A stretch of DNA of 64,000 nucleotides from Bacteroides luti (GCF_900128905.1 NZ_FQTV01000010.1:1-64000); one strand, 5' to 3'; numbered from the stretch's first letter, positions 37,453 through 47,049 are shown. Notes: generated from the sequence alone by a model not told the origin. Program-made: numbers and translations.

Positions 37453-37956
37453 TTAGTTGTGAGGCATTTTTCTTAATTTATCTTTTATTCTGCTCAGCTT
37501 GGTTGCAACATTAGTAACCGTTAATCCGGTAATTTCTGCAATTTCTGCATAGTCTTTATTCTCCAGATAGAGAAGAATAATAGATTTGTCGAGTTGTCCC
37601 AAACAATTTATGAGCCTATATAATTCCACCAGCATTTCCCGGAAACTGTCTTCCTCCTCTGTTAACCATTCCGCTTCTTGTGTCAGTGAAACTATCTCTG
37701 GTATATTTTTTTCTTTGCGAATGAATGTGATACAAGTATTCAACGTAATGCGATATATCCATGTAGATATTTTGCATTCGCGCCGAAACTTCGGGAAAGC
37801 TCGCCAGATGTTCAGTACTGCTTCCTGATATAAATCATTAAGCGTTACCGACTTAGTGGTGTATAAATAGCAGACTTTGTATATGACACGCTCATATTCT
37901 TTTATGCATGCCGTAAACTCCTGCTCTAATTCCTTGTTTATTCTTGTCTCGTCCAT
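37453..37956 (-). CDS. ECF-type RNA polymerase sigma factor
   Basis: A 167-residue sigma-70 factor of the ECF group, with only regions 2 and 4. Region 2 is seen in NDLYQEAVLNIWRAFPKFRRECKISTWIYRI and region 4 in LYLENKDYAEIAEITGLTVTNVATKLSRIKDKL. It would direct RNA polymerase to a small regulon; the signal is unknown. It is followed at once by the membrane-protein gene. No TAnnTTTG box is clear upstream, where the repeat element H lies. Confidence 0.93.
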   Translation of the reverse strand: MDETRINKELEQEFTACIKEYERVIYKVCYLYTTKSVTLNDLYQEAVLNIWRAFPKFRRECKISTWIYRITLNTCITFIRKEKNIPEIVSLTQEAEWLTEEEDSFREMLVELYRLINCLGQLDKSIILLYLENKDYAEIAEITGLTVTNVATKLSRIKDKLRKMPHN

Positions 37957-38050
37957 TTGCTAAATCACTTAATTAGTCGTGAGTAACAGGGAAAAATCAC
38001 AAAATTTCAGGGAACCTAATACTTTTTTTAACTAATTGTTTTTTCAAAGC

Positions 38051-38138
38051 AGTAGGGTATATATAAATAAGGTCTAGACCTTTTATTCTTTTAGTCTACA
38101 CTTTCTGCCATAAAGGTGTAGGTCTTTAAATGAACTAT
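38051..38138. repeat. Four-unit 22-bp array H
   Basis: Four units start at 38051, 38073, 38095 and 38117, exactly 22 bp apart, with the words AGTAGGG, TCTAGACC, TCTACACT and TGTAGGTC. CTACAC (38096-38101) and GTGTAG pair as a hairpin with TTT/AAA. The overall dyad is weak. It lies 70 bases past the stop of the MetH-activation gene and about 95 bases before the sigma gene start. Confidence 0.55.
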
Positions 38139-38207
38139 TCAATTAATTTTATATTATTATTGGTTATATATTACTTTAAAAAACAGAGTTTCAACTTATA
38201 AGGTCGA

Positions 38208-39092
38208 TTATAAGTTTGCTGCCAGAAACTTTCTCATAACAGATACTTCCATGTTTCTTCTGCGGGCATAATCTTTCAACTGATCTTCTCCTATTTTTCC
38301 GATAGAAAAATAACTTGATGCCGGATGCGAGATCATTATTCCGCTTACAGAAGCATGCGGATACATTGCTCCGTTTTCTGTGAGTTTAATTCCTATCTTA
38401 CTCATATCAATCAAATCATTCAGTAGAAAGTTGATAGATTGATCGGGGATAGATGGATATCCCACAGCCGGACGAATGCCTTGATACTTCACTTTCAGCA
38501 TATCTTTTATGGTCAGATTCTCATCTTTGGCATATCCCCAGGCTACTTTTCGTACGTACTCGTGCATTTTTTCTACAGCAGCTTCTGCAAGGCGGTCGGT
38601 CAATGTCTGAACCAATATATGTTTATATGGATCGTCTTCGTATGTTTTCTCCATTTCTGGATCAACACTCGAAGCAAATACGCCCACTGTGTCTTTTATT
38701 CCCGATGAAAACGGACGAACATAATCACTTAAACATAAATAAGGCTCATTGTCTTTTTTACGTACCTGCTGACGAAGCAACGGAATCACAACGTCTCCTA
38801 CGATAAGATTATCTCCGTCTGAATTAGAATCAAACAGCTCAAACATTACTTTAACTTCATAATCTTTATCCAGTTCGTTAAGCATTCTGTTTGCTTCCTT
38901 GAAAAGTTGCATTGCTTCGGCCGCTTTTGTACGATCTTCCTCCGGAAAGCTGGCAAGCCATTGTGCACGGCAAGCATCGCATCCGTGAATATCCGATATT
39001 TGACCAAACTGTGCTCCCAATCTCCAAGCGTGGAAAAAGTAAAGCCAGTCAATATACTCTACAAGCTCATGAATTTTATATGAAGTTACCAT
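38208..39092 (-). CDS. Stand-alone B12-dependent methionine synthase activation domain
   Basis: The 294-residue protein matches the C-terminal S-adenosylmethionine-binding activation domain of MetH, which reactivates the cobalamin cofactor by reductive methylation. Signatures are HAWRLGAQFGQI, CLSDYVRPFSSG, GIRPAVGYPSIPDQ and the MYPHASVSG segment. In most bacteria it is fused to the rest of MetH; here it is a separate gene, in an operon 3 bases after pyrC. The other MetH modules are not in the window. Confidence 0.9.
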   Translation of the reverse strand: MVTSYKIHELVEYIDWLYFFHAWRLGAQFGQISDIHGCDACRAQWLASFPEEDRTKAAEAMQLFKEANRMLNELDKDYEVKVMFELFDSNSDGDNLIVGDVVIPLLRQQVRKKDNEPYLCLSDYVRPFSSGIKDTVGVFASSVDPEMEKTYEDDPYKHILVQTLTDRLAEAAVEKMHEYVRKVAWGYAKDENLTIKDMLKVKYQGIRPAVGYPSIPDQSINFLLNDLIDMSKIGIKLTENGAMYPHASVSGIMISHPASSYFSIGKIGEDQLKDYARRRNMEVSVMRKFLAANL

Positions 39093-39095
39093 AGT

Positions 39096-40433
39096 TTATC
39101 TGAATCTAAGTTCCTGTCCGCGATATGAATCATCTATTTGTCCGTCAGAGTATACAGTATGTCCATTAACGAAAGTACGTTCTACTTTGTGATTGAACTT
39201 TAAACCTTCCAATGGGCTCCAGCCACATTTGCTGAGAATCTTATCATTAGTAAGTTTCCATTCTGCATTAGGGTTTACAATTACCAGGTCGGCCTGGTAG
39301 CCTTCGCGTATATATCCACGATTATGTATCTGGAAAAGCTCTGCCGGAGCATGACACATTTTTTGCACAATCTGTTCCTTTGTGAAAACCTGAGGCTCGG
39401 CAAGTTCGAACATAGAGACCAATGAGAATTGAATCATAGGCATACCCGAAGTTGCACGTAAAGCACCACCTTCTTTATCACTCAGCAAATGCGGTGCATG
39501 GTCTGTTGCAACCACATCAATACGGTTTTCTGTGATGGCATTCAATAATATGGCTCTGTCAATCATCGTTTTAATTGCAGGATTGCATTTAATACGTGTA
39601 CCTAAATCTTTGTAGCATGTATCGTCGAAAATAAGATGGGAAACGCAGGCTTCTGCTGTAATTTTCTTCTCCTTGAGCGGTACATTTTTAAATAGATCAA
39701 GTTCTTTGGCTGTAGAAATATGAAGAACATGTAGTCTGGCACCTGCCTTTTCAGCCAATTCAACTGCCAATGCTGAAGATGCATAACATGCTTCTTCACT
39801 TCTTATCATCGGATGATAAATAATATCAGGATCATCACCGTATTTTTCTTTGGCAAGGCGAGTGTTCTGTGCAATAATTACAGGATCTTCGCAGTGAGCA
39901 GCAATCAGCAAATCGGTTCCACCAAAAACTTTCATCAGACTTTCCTTGCGGTCAACCAGCATGTTTCCTGTACTCGAGCCCATAAACAGTTTAACTCCGC
40001 ACACACGGTGAGGATCTAACTGAGAAAGCAAATCGGAATTTGTATTTGTAGCGCCGAAGTAAAAAGAGTAGTTAATTAAACTCTTTTCGGCTCCCAGCTG
40101 AAACTTAGCATTTAATGCATCAAGGTCCGTAGTTTGAGGCATCGTATTCGGCATATCCATAAAAGAAGTAACGCCTCCTGCAGCAGCAGCCCGGCTTTCG
40201 CTTGTAATATCTGCCTTTTGAGTCTGTCCCGGTTCGCGGAAATGCACATGGTCATCGATAACTCCAGGGATAAGATATTTACCTTTTGCATCAATTATTT
40301 CGGTATACGCGTCTTCGGTTGTTACAGCTCCTTCTATAACTTTGGCTATTTTGTCATCTTCAATTATAACGGAGCCTGTAAAACTGCGCCCTTCGTTTAT
40401 AATCGTGGCGTCTTTGATAAGTGTACGTTTCAT
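39096..40433 (-). CDS. pyrC: Dihydroorotase
   Basis: A class I amidohydrolase of 445 residues that closes carbamoyl aspartate to dihydroorotate in pyrimidine synthesis. The metal-binding HxH is in GVIDDHVHFREPGQT, followed by GGVTSFMDMPNTMPQTT; the later metal histidines are in LLIAAHCED and LHVLHIST, and the catalytic Asp is in VVATDHAPHLLSDKEGG. It overlaps the upstream glycosyltransferase gene by 4 bases (ATGA type) and precedes the MetH-activation gene by 3. Confidence 0.93.
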   Translation of the reverse strand: MKRTLIKDATIINEGRSFTGSVIIEDDKIAKVIEGAVTTEDAYTEIIDAKGKYLIPGVIDDHVHFREPGQTQKADITSESRAAAAGGVTSFMDMPNTMPQTTDLDALNAKFQLGAEKSLINYSFYFGATNTNSDLLSQLDPHRVCGVKLFMGSSTGNMLVDRKESLMKVFGGTDLLIAAHCEDPVIIAQNTRLAKEKYGDDPDIIYHPMIRSEEACYASSALAVELAEKAGARLHVLHISTAKELDLFKNVPLKEKKITAEACVSHLIFDDTCYKDLGTRIKCNPAIKTMIDRAILLNAITENRIDVVATDHAPHLLSDKEGGALRATSGMPMIQFSLVSMFELAEPQVFTKEQIVQKMCHAPAELFQIHNRGYIREGYQADLVIVNPNAEWKLTNDKILSKCGWSPLEGLKFNHKVERTFVNGHTVYSDGQIDDSYRGQELRFR

Positions 40434-41173
40434 TTCTTTTGAGGGTATTTACGGAAGAAACTATCAAATTTTAATTGAAGAACTCCCATTACTGCTTCTC
40501 CGAATATTCCACTGTTCATTTTTGAGGAACCCAATTCACGGTTAATGAAAATAACAGGAACTTCCAATATGTTGAAGCCAGACTTGTAAGCCATGAATTT
40601 CATCTCGATCTGGAATGCATATCCCTTGAACTTTATTTTATCCAGTTCTATAGTTTCCAGTACTTCACGGCGGTAGCATTTAAATCCGGCAGTGGTATCT
40701 GCAACCGGAATACCTGTGATAAAACGAACATATTTTGATGCAAAGTATGACATAAGAACACGTCCCATTGGCCAGTTCACCACGTTTACACCACTTACAT
40801 AGCGTGAACCGATGGCTACATCTCCTCCCAAAACTGTACATGCATGATAAAGACGAGGTAAATCGTTAGGACTGTGAGAAAAATCGGCATCCATTTCAAA
40901 AATAAAATCATATTTATTTTCTATAGCCCATTTAAAACCTGTGATGTATGCTGTACCAAGTCCTAGTTTCCCTTTACGCTCAATCATAAACAAACGTTCT
41001 GGGAACTCAAGTTGTAGTCGTTTCACGATAGAAGCTGTGCCGTCCGGTGAACCATCTTCAATGATTAGTATGTGAAATATTTTATCTAATCCGAAAACTG
41101 CACGGATTATATTTTCAATGTTTTCCTTTTCATTATAGGTTGGAATAATAACGATACTGTCGGAGGCTTGCAT
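40430..41173 (-). CDS. Polyprenol monophosphomannose synthase-like GT2
   Basis: A GT-A fold glycosyltransferase of family 2 and 247 residues, resembling dolichol/polyprenol phosphate mannose synthases. It has VIIPTYNEKENIENII, LIIEDGSPDGTA, FEMDADFSHSPNDLPRL (the DxD-like metal site) and the GYAFQIEMKFMAYK segment. There is no C-terminal membrane region. It would transfer mannose or a similar sugar to a lipid carrier at the inner membrane. It leads the operon to pyrC, with translational coupling. Confidence 0.9.
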   Translation of the reverse strand: MQASDSIVIIPTYNEKENIENIIRAVFGLDKIFHILIIEDGSPDGTASIVKRLQLEFPERLFMIERKGKLGLGTAYITGFKWAIENKYDFIFEMDADFSHSPNDLPRLYHACTVLGGDVAIGSRYVSGVNVVNWPMGRVLMSYFASKYVRFITGIPVADTTAGFKCYRREVLETIELDKIKFKGYAFQIEMKFMAYKSGFNILEVPVIFINRELGSSKMNSGIFGEAVMGVLQLKFDSFFRKYPQKK

Positions 41174-41197
41174 ATTTTTGTTGTATATTTAGTAAGA

Positions 41198-41205
41198 CAA
41201 AAGTA
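41198..41205 (-). promoter_or_regulatory. Promoter of the GT2-pyrC operon, -7 box
   Basis: TACTTTTG on the minus strand, 25 bases before the GT2 start. Confidence 0.55.
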
Positions 41206-41247
41206 GTTAATTTATTGTACCTGCAAAAGAGAACCATATTTTTTTAG

Positions 41248-41255
41248 TAATTTTG
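41248..41255 (+). promoter_or_regulatory. mfd promoter, -7 box
   Basis: TAATTTTG matches TAnnTTTG; leader of about 135 bases to the preferred start. Confidence 0.5.
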
Positions 41256-41394
41256 CAGGGAAGATTAAAATCTTTTCACCACAGTTGGCTTTTATTCCTT
41301 GTTTTTTGTTTGTTATTATATCTATATAACAGTTTCGATAAGGATGAAATTGCAAGTTTATTCATATTCTGAGGTGAAAAAACAGATTGTTTTT

Positions 41395-44300
41395 ATGAAT
41401 ATATCAGAATTGCAAAGCTTATATGCCAAGCATCCCGGGATTGGGGCTACGGCAAAGCTGCTTGAAGAATCCTCGGTAACGAAGATTTTTCTGGGGGGGC
41501 TTTGTGCCTCTTCTGCAGCTCTTATTTTTTCCACTCTTCTTAAAAGTAGCAAAAAGTCGTTTGTTTTTATTTTAGGTGACCTCGAGGAAGCGGGATATTT
41601 TTATCATGATCTTACTCAGATAAACGGGTCAGATAAAATTTTATTCTTTCCTTCGTCTTATCGTAGAGCAATAAAGTACGGACAAAAGGATGCTGCCAAT
41701 GAGATTCTACGTACAGAAGTACTAAGCCGTTTGCAAAAAACGGAAGAACCTTTGTGTGTTGTTACTTATCCGGATGCGTTGGCCGAAAAAGTTGTTTCGC
41801 GTAATGAACTCACCGATAAGACATTGAAACTGCAGGTTGGCGAACAAGTTGATACTGGATTCATTACGGAAGTTCTGTATAATTACGGTTTTGAACGTGT
41901 GGATTATGTTTACGAGCCCGGGCAATATGCTGTGCGTGGAAGTATTATTGATGTGTTTTCTTTTTCATCAGAATATCCATATCGTATAGACTTCTTTGGA
42001 GATGAAGTGGAAAGTATCAGAAGTTTTGAAGTTGATACTCAGCTATCCAAAGAAAAGAAGACTAGTATTTCGATTGTGCCCGAACTTACAAAAGGGGTAG
42101 GTGAGGAAGTTTCTTTCCTGGACTTTATTCCGGAGGAGACAATTCTTGGAACCAAAGATTTTTTGTGGTTACGCGAACGAATTCAGGCTGTACACGATGA
42201 GGCTCTTTCTCCACAGGCTATGATTGCACAGGAGCAAGATGGACAAGAATATGTGAATCTGGAGCAAAAGCTGATTGATGGTTCTGAATTTACTGTCCGT
42301 GCTTTGGATTTTCACCGTATTGAGTTTGGTAATAAACCAACCGGAACTCCTGAGGCAAAGGTGGATTTTGATTTCTCCGCTCAGCCTATTTTTCATAAGA
42401 ACTTTGATTTGGTAAGTGGTTCGCTAAAGAGTTATCTTGAGCAAAACTATCAGATTTATATATTGTCGGACAGTGCAAAGCAAACGGATCGTATCAAGGC
42501 TATTTTTGATGACCGGAACGATCATATTCCTTTTATAGCAGTTGATAAAACTATTCATGAGGGATTTGTTGATAATACGTTGCGCTGCTGTTTCTTTACC
42601 GATCATCAGATTTTCGACCGTTTCCATAAGTATAACTTAAAGAGTGATAATGCCAGAAGTGGTAAAGTGGCTCTTACTTTGAAAGAGTTAAACCAGTTCC
42701 AGGTTGGCGATTATGTGGTACATACTGACCACGGTGTAGGTAAATTTGCCGGATTAATAAGGATTCCAAATGGAAACACCTCTCAAGAAGTAATCAAATT
42801 GGTTTATCAGAATGAAGATGTGGTCTTTGTCAGTATCCATTCTTTGCATAAGGTTTCTAAATATAAAGGTAAGGAAGGAGAACCTCCTCGCTTAAACAAA
42901 CTGGGAACCGGTGCATGGGAAAAGCTAAAGGATAGAACTAAAACAAAAATAAAGGATATAGCTCGTGATCTGATTAAACTTTATTCGCAACGGAAAGAAG
43001 AAAAAGGCTTCAGTTTTAGCCCCGATTCATTCCTGCAACACGAACTTGAAGCATCATTCATTTATGAAGATACACCCGATCAGCTGAAAACTACACAAGA
43101 TGTGAAGTCGGATATGGAGCGTGAAATGCCAATGGATCGTTTGGTTTGCGGGGACGTTGGTTTTGGAAAAACTGAAATTGCTGTTCGTGCTGCCTTTAAA
43201 GCTGCTACGGATAATAAGCAAGTAGCGGTTTTGGTGCCGACTACTGTTTTGGCTTTACAACATTACAAAACATTCAGTGAACGGTTAAAGGATTTCCCTT
43301 GCAAGGTAGACTATCTGAGTCGTGCCCGTAAACCGAATGAAGTGAAAAATATACTTAACGACCTGAAAGAAGGGAAGATTGGTGTACTGATTGGTACGCA
43401 CAAAATTATCGGTAAGCAGGTGAAGTTTAAGGATCTTGGATTACTCATTGTTGACGAAGAACAAAAGTTTGGAGTGTCTGTAAAGGAGAAACTTCGAGAA
43501 TTAAAGGTAAATGTGGATACGCTGACTATGACGGCAACACCTATTCCCCGAACTTTGCAGTTCTCTTTGATGGGTGCCCGCGATCTTTCGGTTATCAGTA
43601 CTCCTCCGCCTAACCGATACCCGATACAGACAGAAGTTCATACTTTCAATGAAGATATCATTGGTGAGGCAATTAATTTCGAAATGAGCCGAAATGGTCA
43701 GGTATTCCTCGTGAATAACCGTATTCAGAACATATATGAACTGGAAGGTTTGATTCATCGCTTGGTTCCGGATGCCCGCATCTGTGTGGGACATGGACAG
43801 ATGGAACCTGAAAAACTGGAAAAGATAATCCTTGATTTTATTAATTACGACTATGATATATTGATTGCAACTTCAATTATTGAAAGTGGTATTGATATCC
43901 CTAATGTAAACACCATTATCATTAATAATGCTCAGAACTTCGGATTGAGTGATCTTCACCAGTTGCGTGGTCGTGTGGGACGAGGAAACAAAAAGGCATT
44001 CTGTTACTTGCTGGCGCCACCGCTTAGTAGTCTGACTACAGAAGCAAAGCGCCGTCTGCAGGCTATTGAAAACTTTAGTGATCTTGGTAGTGGTATTCAT
44101 ATTGCCATGCAGGATCTTGATATTCGTGGTGCCGGAAATATGCTGGGTGCTGAGCAAAGCGGTTTCATTGCCGATTTAGGATATGAAACCTATCAAAAGA
44201 TTCTGAATGAGGCTGTGCATGAGTTAAAGACGGATGAGTTTGCAGAACTTTATGCTGAGGAGCTTGCTGTTGGAGAAGAGAAGATTAGTGGTGAAGGCTT

Positions 44301-44757
44301 TGTGCAGGAATGTACGGTAGAAAGTGATTTGGAATTGCTTTTCCCTGACGAATATATTCCTAGTAGCAGCGAAAGAATGTTGCTATACCGTGAGCTTGAC
44401 AGTATGGAAACAGATCAGGAAGTGCTGGATTTCCAACATCGCCTGGAAGATCGTTTTGGCAAAATTCCAAAAGAAGGGCTTGAACTGATGCGTATTGTTC
44501 GTCTTCGCCGTTTTGCAAAGAAGCTGGGAGTAGAAAAAGTATTCCTGAAAGCCGGAAAAATGACGCTTTTCTTTGTCAACAACCCCGATTCGCCATACTA
44601 TCAATCGGAGGCTTTCGATAAGGTGATTACTTACTTGCAGAAATATTCCCGTAATTGTCAGTTGCGCGAGCAGCATAATCGCAGAAGTATGATTATAAAG
44701 AACATCGATGATGTAGAAACAGCTGCCGGTATTCTTAGCGAGATGTATGTTATGTAA
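41395..44757 (+). CDS. mfd: Transcription-repair coupling factor Mfd
   Basis: Mfd removes RNA polymerase stalled at DNA lesions and recruits the UvrABC system. Regions in order: UvrB-like domain (to about residue 400), the CarD-like RNA polymerase interaction domain (FQVGDYVVHTDHGVGKFAGL), helicase motor with Walker A VCGDVGFGKTEIAVRAA, the DEEQ box LLIVDEEQKFGV, TMTATPIPRTL, and the translocation region LHQLRGRVGRGNKKAF; then a TRCF C-terminal domain. I chose ATG 41395 (MNISELQSL), giving 1120 residues; 41299 and 41344 are earlier in-frame starts. A run of seven Gs (41493-41499) lies in the coding part. Confidence 0.96.
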   Translation: MNISELQSLYAKHPGIGATAKLLEESSVTKIFLGGLCASSAALIFSTLLKSSKKSFVFILGDLEEAGYFYHDLTQINGSDKILFFPSSYRRAIKYGQKDAANEILRTEVLSRLQKTEEPLCVVTYPDALAEKVVSRNELTDKTLKLQVGEQVDTGFITEVLYNYGFERVDYVYEPGQYAVRGSIIDVFSFSSEYPYRIDFFGDEVESIRSFEVDTQLSKEKKTSISIVPELTKGVGEEVSFLDFIPEETILGTKDFLWLRERIQAVHDEALSPQAMIAQEQDGQEYVNLEQKLIDGSEFTVRALDFHRIEFGNKPTGTPEAKVDFDFSAQPIFHKNFDLVSGSLKSYLEQNYQIYILSDSAKQTDRIKAIFDDRNDHIPFIAVDKTIHEGFVDNTLRCCFFTDHQIFDRFHKYNLKSDNARSGKVALTLKELNQFQVGDYVVHTDHGVGKFAGLIRIPNGNTSQEVIKLVYQNEDVVFVSIHSLHKVSKYKGKEGEPPRLNKLGTGAWEKLKDRTKTKIKDIARDLIKLYSQRKEEKGFSFSPDSFLQHELEASFIYEDTPDQLKTTQDVKSDMEREMPMDRLVCGDVGFGKTEIAVRAAFKAATDNKQVAVLVPTTVLALQHYKTFSERLKDFPCKVDYLSRARKPNEVKNILNDLKEGKIGVLIGTHKIIGKQVKFKDLGLLIVDEEQKFGVSVKEKLRELKVNVDTLTMTATPIPRTLQFSLMGARDLSVISTPPPNRYPIQTEVHTFNEDIIGEAINFEMSRNGQVFLVNNRIQNIYELEGLIHRLVPDARICVGHGQMEPEKLEKIILDFINYDYDILIATSIIESGIDIPNVNTIIINNAQNFGLSDLHQLRGRVGRGNKKAFCYLLAPPLSSLTTEAKRRLQAIENFSDLGSGIHIAMQDLDIRGAGNMLGAEQSGFIADLGYETYQKILNEAVHELKTDEFAELYAEELAVGEEKISGEGFVQECTVESDLELLFPDEYIPSSSERMLLYRELDSMETDQEVLDFQHRLEDRFGKIPKEGLELMRIVRLRRFAKKLGVEKVFLKAGKMTLFFVNNPDSPYYQSEAFDKVITYLQKYSRNCQLREQHNRRSMIIKNIDDVETAAGILSEMYVM

Positions 44758-44770
44758 AGCTTAAAAATAG

Positions 44771-44814
44771 AAAACAGACAGGGGAAATATTCATTATTTC
44801 CCCTGTCTGTTTTT
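44771..44814 (+). terminator. mfd terminator
   Basis: A 19-base arm (44771-44789) pairs perfectly with 44795-44813 and is followed by Ts. Confidence 0.93.
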
Positions 44815-45121
44815 AGAAATATACACTGCGAATCACCGATTTTATTGCTGAAATTGTGAGAGATGACACTAAAACTGAGTGATTGGTGATGGTTGAAAAT
44901 GCTACAGTCACCAGTTAATATATTAAAATTGATAATGTTATAAGAAAAGGTGAGGGAGTTATGGATGAAATTTATTTTTTCGCAGAATGTTATAATAATG
45001 CGAAGTAAAAGCACTCTTCCAATACTTATAAACGAAGCTAAAGTGGGTTGCACAGATACTTGCGGAGCTGTAACATACCTTCTTTTATATCTTTAAACGA
45101 AACCGTAAAAGTTGAACGGTT

Positions 45122-45194
45122 ATTCACCAATCATTTTTATTCTTTCGCCAATGAATTTCAGTCCTCCGCCAATGAATTTAATTTATTGGCGAAT
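45122..45194. repeat. Four-core dyad element D (CCAAT, 21-bp spacing)
   Basis: CCAAT occurs at 45127, 45148 and 45169 and CGAAT at 45190, each exactly 21 bp apart. Bases 45122-45149 are complementary to 45167-45194 at 20 of 28 positions, and 45167-45191 is by itself a near palindrome (CGCCAAT/ATTGGCG). It lies 23 bases past the stop of ygiQ. The rest of the 44815-45217 spacer has related words such as GTGATTGGTGATGG at about 44879 but no gene. Confidence 0.75.
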
Positions 45195-45217
45195 GGCTGT
45201 TAAAACACAACCATCCA

Positions 45218-47044
45218 TTATTTTCCGTATAACTTGTCTATTAAATCTTTTCGTCCTAATTTTCTCAGTTCATTAATAATCTGATTTTTATATTCGCGCT
45301 GATACCAGAAGAAGAACTGACGTTGAGCTAATTTTTCTTTCGGATTATGGGCTGTGAAAATAGGTTCTAAAGTGTACGGATGATATCCGGTATAATAAGC
45401 TTCGGTAGAAACAGTCATCGGAGTAGGAGTAAAGTCCTGCACCTGCTCTAGATGAAAATCCAGGTTCTTGGTAATAACAGCCAGTTCAGCCATATCCTCT
45501 TCCTTGCATCCTGGGTGCGATGATATGAAATATGGAATCAGCTGCTGTTTCATGTTTAGTTCCTTGTTCAGTTTATCAAAGGTTCTTTTGAACTGCTGAA
45601 ACTGTGAAAAAGAAGGCTTTCGCATAAAGTTGAGCACTTTATCAGAAGTATGTTCCGGAGCCACCTTGAGGCGTCCGCTAACATGTTTGGCAATTAGTTC
45701 CCGGGTATACTCAACAGTAGAACGGTTTATTTCCGGATCCTTGCTATCGTACTGTAACAAGTCATAACGAACTCCGCTACCAATAAATGATTTTTTTATT
45801 CCTTTAATTGCATCTACCGAATGATAAATATCAAGCAGCGGACGATGATTCGTATTTAAGTTAGGACACACTTTGGGATGAATGCAGGAAGGACGTTTGC
45901 ACTTTCTGCAAATCTTTATATCCTTTCCACCCATGCGATACATATTAGCTGACGGCCCGCCAAGATCACTAAGATATCCCTTGAAATCCGGCTGATCTAC
46001 AATCTGTTTTACTTCCTTTAAAATAGAGTCTTTGCTACGTGAAACTATAAACTTTCCCTGATGAGCAGAAATGGTACAGAAAGCACATCCGCCAAAACAT
46101 CCCCGATGGATATTAACGGAAAATTTAATCATATCAAAAGCCGGAATTCTTTTCCCTTTATATTTAGGATGAGGAAGGCGGGTATATGGTAAATCAAAAG
46201 ATCGGTCCAGCTCTGCCTCCGTCATAGGAGGGTAGGGTGGATTAACAACTACCACTTTATCATCAACAGATTGCAGTATGCGTGATGCTTCCATCTTATT
46301 GCTTTCTTCTTCAATATGACGAAAGTTTTCCGCTTGTTTCTTTTTATCTTTCAGACACTCTTCGTGAGAATGGAGGAAAATATCGTTTTCTTTTTCTCCT
46401 TTGAGGATATCACCTTTTGATGTAATGTATACCGTTTGTGGAATCTCTGTTATTTTATGAAACGGGATATCTTTCTGCATTTGCCGACAAAGCTCAGTAA
46501 TAGGTTTTTCACCCATTCCATATATCAAAATATCGGCACCAGAGTCTATTAAGATACTTTTATGTAGTTTATCCTGCCAGTAATCATAATGAGTAAGTCG
46601 GCGCATGGAAGCTTCAATTCCTCCCAATACTACAGGTACATCAGGATATAATTTTTTTAGAATTTGAGTATAGACAATAGTTGGATAGTCGGGGCGCATA
46701 TCAGCACGGCCATCCGGAGTATAAGCATCATCCGACCTAAGTCGGCGGTTGGCAGTGTAATGATTCACCATCGAGTCCATGCATCCAGGAGCTATACCAA
46801 AGAATAGACGAGGGCGTCCCAGCTTTTTAAAATCCCTGAGATCATCACGCCAGTTTGGTTGAGGAATAATTGCTACTTTAAGTCCTTCTGCTTCAAGAAT
46901 ACGTCCGATAACTGCCGCACCGAATGAAGGATGATCTATATAAGCATCCCCGGAAAAAAGGATTACGTCTACTTCATTCCATCCACGTAGCTCCACTTCT
47001 TTCTTTGTGGTAGGCAGCCAATCTGTTAATCTGTACTCTTTCAT
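45218..47044 (-). CDS. YgiQ family radical SAM protein
   Basis: This 608-residue radical S-adenosylmethionine protein has a cobalamin-binding-like N-terminal region (DVILFSGDAYIDHPSFGAAVIGR) and the CxxxCxxC iron-sulfur motif in HRGCFGGCAFCTISAHQG (near residue 300). PSFSQFQQFKRTFDKLN and SSHPGCKEEDMAEL also fit YgiQ. The substrate of the family is unknown to me. It is a single gene with its own promoter and no ordinary terminator. Confidence 0.92.
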   Translation of the reverse strand: MKEYRLTDWLPTTKKEVELRGWNEVDVILFSGDAYIDHPSFGAAVIGRILEAEGLKVAIIPQPNWRDDLRDFKKLGRPRLFFGIAPGCMDSMVNHYTANRRLRSDDAYTPDGRADMRPDYPTIVYTQILKKLYPDVPVVLGGIEASMRRLTHYDYWQDKLHKSILIDSGADILIYGMGEKPITELCRQMQKDIPFHKITEIPQTVYITSKGDILKGEKENDIFLHSHEECLKDKKKQAENFRHIEEESNKMEASRILQSVDDKVVVVNPPYPPMTEAELDRSFDLPYTRLPHPKYKGKRIPAFDMIKFSVNIHRGCFGGCAFCTISAHQGKFIVSRSKDSILKEVKQIVDQPDFKGYLSDLGGPSANMYRMGGKDIKICRKCKRPSCIHPKVCPNLNTNHRPLLDIYHSVDAIKGIKKSFIGSGVRYDLLQYDSKDPEINRSTVEYTRELIAKHVSGRLKVAPEHTSDKVLNFMRKPSFSQFQQFKRTFDKLNKELNMKQQLIPYFISSHPGCKEEDMAELAVITKNLDFHLEQVQDFTPTPMTVSTEAYYTGYHPYTLEPIFTAHNPKEKLAQRQFFFWYQREYKNQIINELRKLGRKDLIDKLYGK

Positions 47045-47049
47045 GGCAG

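Noticed and set aside
44658-45053. Minus-strand frame of 131 codons after mfd
   Set aside because: It covers the end of mfd and its terminator, and has unlikely composition.
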